Assembly (NCBI GenBank): GCA_003427395.1
Contig: BFEA01000041.1
Location: forward strand, 4,499,057-4,531,559
Source: Chara braunii
Taxonomy: Eukaryota; Streptophyta; Charophyceae; Charales; Characeae
DNA length: 32,503 bases
Direction of reading: 5' to 3'
Part shown: in pieces, positions 28,975-32,503 of the stretch
Position numbering within the stretch: the stretch's first letter is position 1
How the letters are laid out: each line of letters begins with the position of its first letter
Notes under the pieces: model-generated
Told to the model about the DNA's origin: nothing
Databases searched by the model: none
Seen by the model: the letters and a program-made list of their open reading frames with translations, nothing else
Translations under genes and position numbers: made by a program

Positions 28975-29410
28975 GATTTTCACCTTTTTGCAGTCACAGA
29001 TGCGGGCCATAGAGTTCGATCCGCAGACCTCACCTTACCCATGTACAGTATCGAGTCGACCCTCGAGTGTTTGAACCCGAGACCTGTATTTTGGTAGTTG
29101 TTTGTTGTCTGTCGTAGGTCTGTGTAGTTGTAGGGGTTCGATCTGTAGGTCTGTCGAGTAGGGGTCACAGCTCTGTAGAGGTCGTAGCTGCTACAGTACT
29201 CGAAAGGCCAAATCCACAGACTTCCGGAAGGTCCGGAAGTGGCCTTTCGAATGTGTCTCATGTTTAGCCAGAAGCAAGTGGGCAAGTGGTAAGCCCAACT
29301 GCACCGAGTCGGCACTGCGACTGCGTCGAGTCGGCAGTACAACCCCGGGCAGTCAGCGGTACCAGTGTGGGACTGTGTGCACCAAGGGCCAGGTGGAAAG
29401 GGGCAGACAA
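28975..29410 (+). repeat. Repeat block B, plus orientation
   Basis: Inverted partner of 29755..30265. Shared phrases in order: ACCTTACC(C/T)(A/G)TGTAC, TCGACCCT, TGTCGTAGGTCTGT, GTTGTAGGGGTT, GCTACAGTA, GAAAGGCCAA, GACTTCCGGAAGGTC, GGAAGTGGCCTTTCG, GCAAGTGGGCAAGTGG, CAGCGGTACCAGT, AAAGGGGCAGAC. About 75% similar. The CTTCCGGAAG centre is itself palindromic. Confidence 0.75.
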
Positions 29411-29754
29411 CTGCAATCAGACTCGCTTCTTTTCACACTCCACATACATGTAAACAGGTTGCGCAGCAAACGTCACTCACTCAACGCTGCTGTTCACACA
29501 CAGGATCACCCTGGATATCCCACACGCATCACACTGTACACTCATGCACTCACACACGCTACACTCTTCTATCAGCTATGGCGGCTATGGCCGCTGCTAC
29601 CTCTATCGCTATGGCTAAGCTCCCCTTCTTTGCCCACTTCGCATAATGCAGACCACCTCGCACAAGTCGCTTTGGCAGCGCTTCCGCATGGCTTACGCAG
29701 GAATAAATGAATAACTGGGCACTGCCTCTTGATTTATACTTCTGTAACTCGTTG
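29411..29754 (+). repeat. Repeat block A, plus orientation
   Basis: Inverted partner of 30266..30726. Starts CTGCAATCAGACTCGCTT; later GCAGCGCTTCCGCATGGCTT, ACGCAG and CTCTTGATTTATACTTCTG, which contains a TATA-like box. The interiors differ by indels. It may be the promoter-bearing part of an LTR, with B as the following leader. Confidence 0.65.
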
Positions 29755-30265
29755 GTCTGCCCCTTTCCCATGCCCGTGGTGCAAACAGTCCCATGCGGTA
29801 CTTGCTTGACTGGACTAGGACTGACTGGGACTGGTACCGCTGACTCAGCAAGGGTGGACTTCACCACTTGCCCACTTGCCTCTGTCTAAATGTGAGCAAG
29901 TTCCGAAAGGCCACTTCCAGACCTTCCGGAAGTCCGCAGGCTTGGCCTTTCGGTACTGTAGCAACTATGACCTTGACCTTTCAGGACGTTAGCAACTACG
30001 ACTTTGACCCTTTGGAGGAGCTACAGCTACGACTCCTAGGACCTGCTAAGACCTACAAACAACAGGTCTACAGCTCAAACCCCTACAACCTACAGACCTA
30101 CGACAGCCTACCAACTGCTGCGAATACACAGGTCACGGGTTCAACTCTCAGGGTCGACACAGATACCGTACACAGGTAAGGTGAGGAATATGGATCCAGC
30201 CCTGGGATCTGCATCCGCTACTGCGAAGAGGTGAACACCGTTTCACAAGCGGCAAACAGAAGTAT
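29755..30265 (-). repeat. Repeat block B, minus orientation
   Basis: Reverse-oriented copy of 28975..29410, slightly longer. The extra bases include GACCTTGACCTTTCAGGACG near 29970. On the minus strand A (30726..30266) precedes B, whereas on the plus strand copy B precedes A. Confidence 0.75.
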
Positions 30266-30726
30266 AAATCAAGAGCAGCGCCCAACAATTCATTCATTCG
30301 CTGCGTAAGCCATGCGGAAGCGCTGCTACAGCATCTTGTGCGAAGGTGGTCTGCAGGTTGCCCGAAGACGAAGTGGGCTGACGAGCGAGATCGTAGCCAT
30401 AGCGGTAGAGGCGAGCGGCCATAGCCGACGAAGGTAGAGGTAGCTGATAACGTGTGACACTGTGTGTGTGGGATATCGAGTGAGTGTGTGTGGGTGTATT
30501 CAGGGAGATCCAGAGTGAGTGTGTGCGAACAGTGGGGTTGGACACAGTGATGAAGGTTGGGATGTACGGGCGCCGATGCGCCATAGCCTGTTTGAAGTGA
30601 ATTTGCATCTGAACTGTGTTCTCGACTTCCATATCTCTGAGCTTTGAGTGGGCGCCCTGTGCCAGTGTGAATCTCCAACTGTTTGCATGTATGTAAAGTG
30701 GAAAGGAAAGCGAGTCTGATTGCAAT
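30266..30726 (-). repeat. Repeat block A, minus orientation
   Basis: Reverse-oriented copy of 29411..29754. Read on the minus strand it opens with GCAATCAGACTCGCTT and closes with TTGATTTATACTTCTG before block B. The open frames of up to 212 codons on this strand show no recognisable domain. Confidence 0.65.
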
Positions 30727-31257
30727 AGCAGGAGAAGCATCTGTATCTGCAGAGGCAGGCTGTGGTTTCGGCAGTTGTGACAACAACTGCTAAAGAAGAA
30801 TCTGTTGCTGTAGATGAAACTGCTGCATACTGTACTGTCTCTGTTGAAGAACTGCTTGTATTCCTTCTTCACCCCCTGCTGTATGTTCTATGGTCATCTG
30901 TTGATAATAACTGCTGTAAAGCCACAACAGGTTGAGATGCGGCAGACACTGAGACAGCTGTGGCTGCTGGTGCTGGCTGCTGACATCAAGTGTGACATTC
31001 ATTCCAGCTGCCAAGTCCTCCGAGAGGTCCGCCACCAGGTGTTCTCCCCCCTCCTCCCCCTGCAGGTTATCATGAATTTACTTCTGCTGCTATTTATAGA
31101 TGCTACAGTGCAGCACCGGGTCACTTGTCAATTTGCATGTTCCGGAAGCTCTGCTGTATCGCTTGTGCGACCATTGGGTTGGACAGTCAGGTTGGGTGAG
31201 AGTTGAGCAATCCAACGCTGAGAGCGAGACTCAGCGAGTGCATGTGAGCCCGGAGAG

Positions 31258-31258
<1 letters not shown>
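30727..31258. other. Unassigned stretch
   Basis: No gene recognised. Trinucleotide-like CTG/TGC richness gives Q-rich or L-rich short frames on both strands. Confidence 0.45.

Positions 31259-31308
<50 letters not shown>
31259..31308 (+). repeat. (TG)n microsatellite
   Basis: Twenty-four uninterrupted TG units plus a leading TG. A potential Z-DNA-forming and length-polymorphic site. Confidence 0.98.
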
Positions 31309-31310
<2 letters not shown>

Positions 31311-31843
31311 CACATATTGAGGGCTCCTCAGTACATAACGCATATGTACTCCAAATCATTGTCACATCACAGGATAACCTCCAGAAGGACCCCATCACAT
31401 TGTTCATCCTATACAATAGACTTCAAGAGGAAACACCCATCTGAGTGAGCCAAGTCAATAGACAACCCTTAAAGTAGCACTGCAAGTCCACTAGGCATAC
31501 GGAAGACAGAAAAAACATACAATTCCAAGCCCGAAAGATCGAGCGCATACAAGACACAACCATCAAGGCATACAATGACAAGCCACAGCAAGAGACACAG
31601 GATGGAGGGCACGGGGGAGGTGGGTGGGCAAACAAACGACACAAGGCAAACAGCACAAACAACAAAGCACACTGGGTGAAAGGCACGGGGTGGGTGAATG
31701 GGCAAGCAAACAGCATAAAGCAGCAAGGGAAACAGCAGCCAGCCAAACAACGACCATGCAAAAACAGCACCAAAAAAAATCCAAGTATAAAACAGACAAC
31801 AACTGAAAAAAATAATAATAAAACAAAATCAGATGATGACAAG
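31309..31843. other. A/C-rich stretch downstream of the hammerhead
   Basis: No gene recognised. The plus strand is rich in A and C with repeated phrases (CACGGGG(G)TGGGTG, GCAAACAGCA, AAACAACAAAGCA). On the ribozyme's strand this is the 3' flank and is T/G-rich. Long minus-strand open frames (up to 226 codons) are Leu/Cys/Ser-rich and show no domain. Confidence 0.5.
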
Positions 31844-31899
31844 AGATTGTTTCGTCGGAATTGCACCGACTCATCAGGAGGCTGAACCCTCGACAATCT
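31844..31899 (-). ncRNA. Type-III hammerhead ribozyme
   Basis: A self-cleaving RNA of 56 nt on the minus strand. Helix III strand AGAUUGU pairs perfectly (7 bp) with the closing ACAAUCU. Cleavage triplet GUC places C17 at 31892. Helix I is GAGG/CCUC with loop GUUCAG. Core CUGAUGA lies at 31877..31871. Helix II is GUCGG/CCGAC with loop UGCAAUU. Core GAAA lies at 31853..31850. Every invariant core position (C3, U4, G5, A6, G8, A9, G12, A13, A14, A15.1-U16.1) is present and there is not one mismatch in three helices. Open-ended helix III makes it type III, the class known from plant retrozymes, viroids and satellite RNAs. Loops I and II are sized for the usual tertiary contact. Genomic setting (repeat-rich nuclear DNA) favours a retrozyme-like retroelement; the partner copy, if any, is outside the window. 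Confidence 0.93.
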
Positions 31900-32503
31900 G
31901 CGGAGTCTCCGTATTTGATGGTTTGGGTCATGAACCCTTCGACCCTTGTTGAAGGCAGACTGCCCCTAAGCGGAACATAGCAGCGGACAACAACCCTGTG
32001 GAGCACCAGGCAACACAGTAGAGGCAACTCAGCTGCACAACAAATACGGAAGGCACAGCCAGCAGATGAGCAGCACGGCAGCAGAGCAGCGAAGCACAAG
32101 GCAACACCAAGAACACGGCCACACCGCACAGCGAACACATCAACCTGCAAAGAACCACATGCGAGGCAAGCGGGACAGGCAGCAGGGCAGCGGTGGAGCG
32201 CAGACAAGGACGTCCACACATCCACCACGGAGCAAAGCAGCACATGACCTACTCACATCACGGGTTAACCCCACAGACTGTTGGCTCCCACCACCCACTA
32301 AGCCAGGGAAACACCCCGACGAGCATCCGTCATCACCTACATGCAACACAGACATCCCGAATCGAGCGGCCCCCTTATGAGTGCAGTTGGCACTCCAAAC
32401 GAGGAACCACCGACTGTTTGGCACTACTTAAGGGTGCTCAGTAGGGGATAGAAAACTACTTAGAAAAAAACTCAAGAGGACAGACAACTGGAGAAAAGAC
32501 TAA
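31900..32503. other. Sequence 5' of the hammerhead, unassigned
   Basis: On the ribozyme's strand this is the upstream region. It holds no recognisable gene; open frames are Cys/Leu-rich or Ser/Pro-rich by composition. GGAGACTCC (31912..31920) is a short palindrome just upstream of helix III. If the ribozyme lies in an LTR, the LTR start should be here, but no terminal repeat partner is visible. Confidence 0.4.

Noticed and set aside
30148-30872. Overlapping 192- and 212-codon minus-strand frames
   Set aside because: They run across repeats A and B in two frames at once with no known domain; the inverted copy at 29411..29754 does not keep either frame.
31563-32243. 226-codon minus-strand open frame over the hammerhead
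   Set aside because: Low-complexity Cys/Leu-rich translation; it crosses a perfect ribozyme, which explains the conservation better than a protein.
1-32503. CRISPR arrays, bacterial operons or phage-type systems
   Set aside because: No regularly spaced repeats with unique spacers and no prokaryotic genes; spliced exon, LINEs and NUMT show eukaryotic nuclear DNA.

Overview
This window looks like repeat-rich nuclear DNA of a streptophyte (green plant or charophyte alga), not prokaryotic DNA. The evidence is one spliced plant-type exon (C-terminus of an OSCA/CSC1 channel), a fragment of plant-type mitochondrial nad2, plant-type L1 LINEs, many small inverted-repeat elements, and 910 N bases of assembly gap. 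The repeat style and the Penelope-like element recall a Characeae-like draft genome, but that is an inference. Gene density is very low: I support only one genuine host coding exon (2192..2581, +). Nearly everything else identifiable is transposon-derived, and most of it is broken.

Layout. 1-2190: probable intron or upstream DNA of the OSCA gene, holding small foldback elements. 2192-2581: last OSCA exon, followed by an imperfect tandem duplication that begins at its stop codon. 3200-6550: degenerate tandem repeats, G-rich low-complexity DNA, a TTAA-flanked MITE and a long minisatellite of about 30-bp units. 6550-10185: unassigned DNA with a perfect 26-bp palindrome, three 211-bp tandem repeats each carrying a hairpin, and copies of a dispersed SINE-like repeat. 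10186-11095: gap bounded by MITE ends. 11096-12242: MITE, SINE-like repeats and a perfect 69-bp tandem duplication. 12250-13640: 5'-truncated L1-like LINE (- strand). 13640-16170: no gene seen; local repeats and a 71-A tract.

16173-21915 is the most interesting block. It is a degenerate Penelope-like retroelement on the - strand bounded by two direct repeats of about 520 bp (pseudo-LTRs). In transcription order it carries a CCHC zinc-knuckle and coiled-coil (Gag-like) region, a GIY-YIG endonuclease, then the Penelope-type reverse transcriptase. The endonuclease is therefore upstream of the RT, the permuted order reported for Naiad/Chlamys-type elements. Each pseudo-LTR contains a type-I hammerhead-like motif.

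22320-28395 is a nearly full-length but decayed L1-like LINE (- strand: upstream ORF, AP-type endonuclease, RT, zf-RVT). It is interrupted by a TTAA MITE and by an 870-bp element with a perfect 10-bp target duplication. A mitochondrial nad2 insert (about 28420-28765) abuts its 5' end. 28975-30726 holds a two-part repeat present in both orientations. The last kilobase contains a textbook type-III hammerhead ribozyme on the - strand (31844-31899) with every core nucleotide and all three helices intact.

Functionally there is no operon-like cooperation. The window is a graveyard of nested transposons beside one host gene end. The part most likely to be biochemically active today is the type-III hammerhead.
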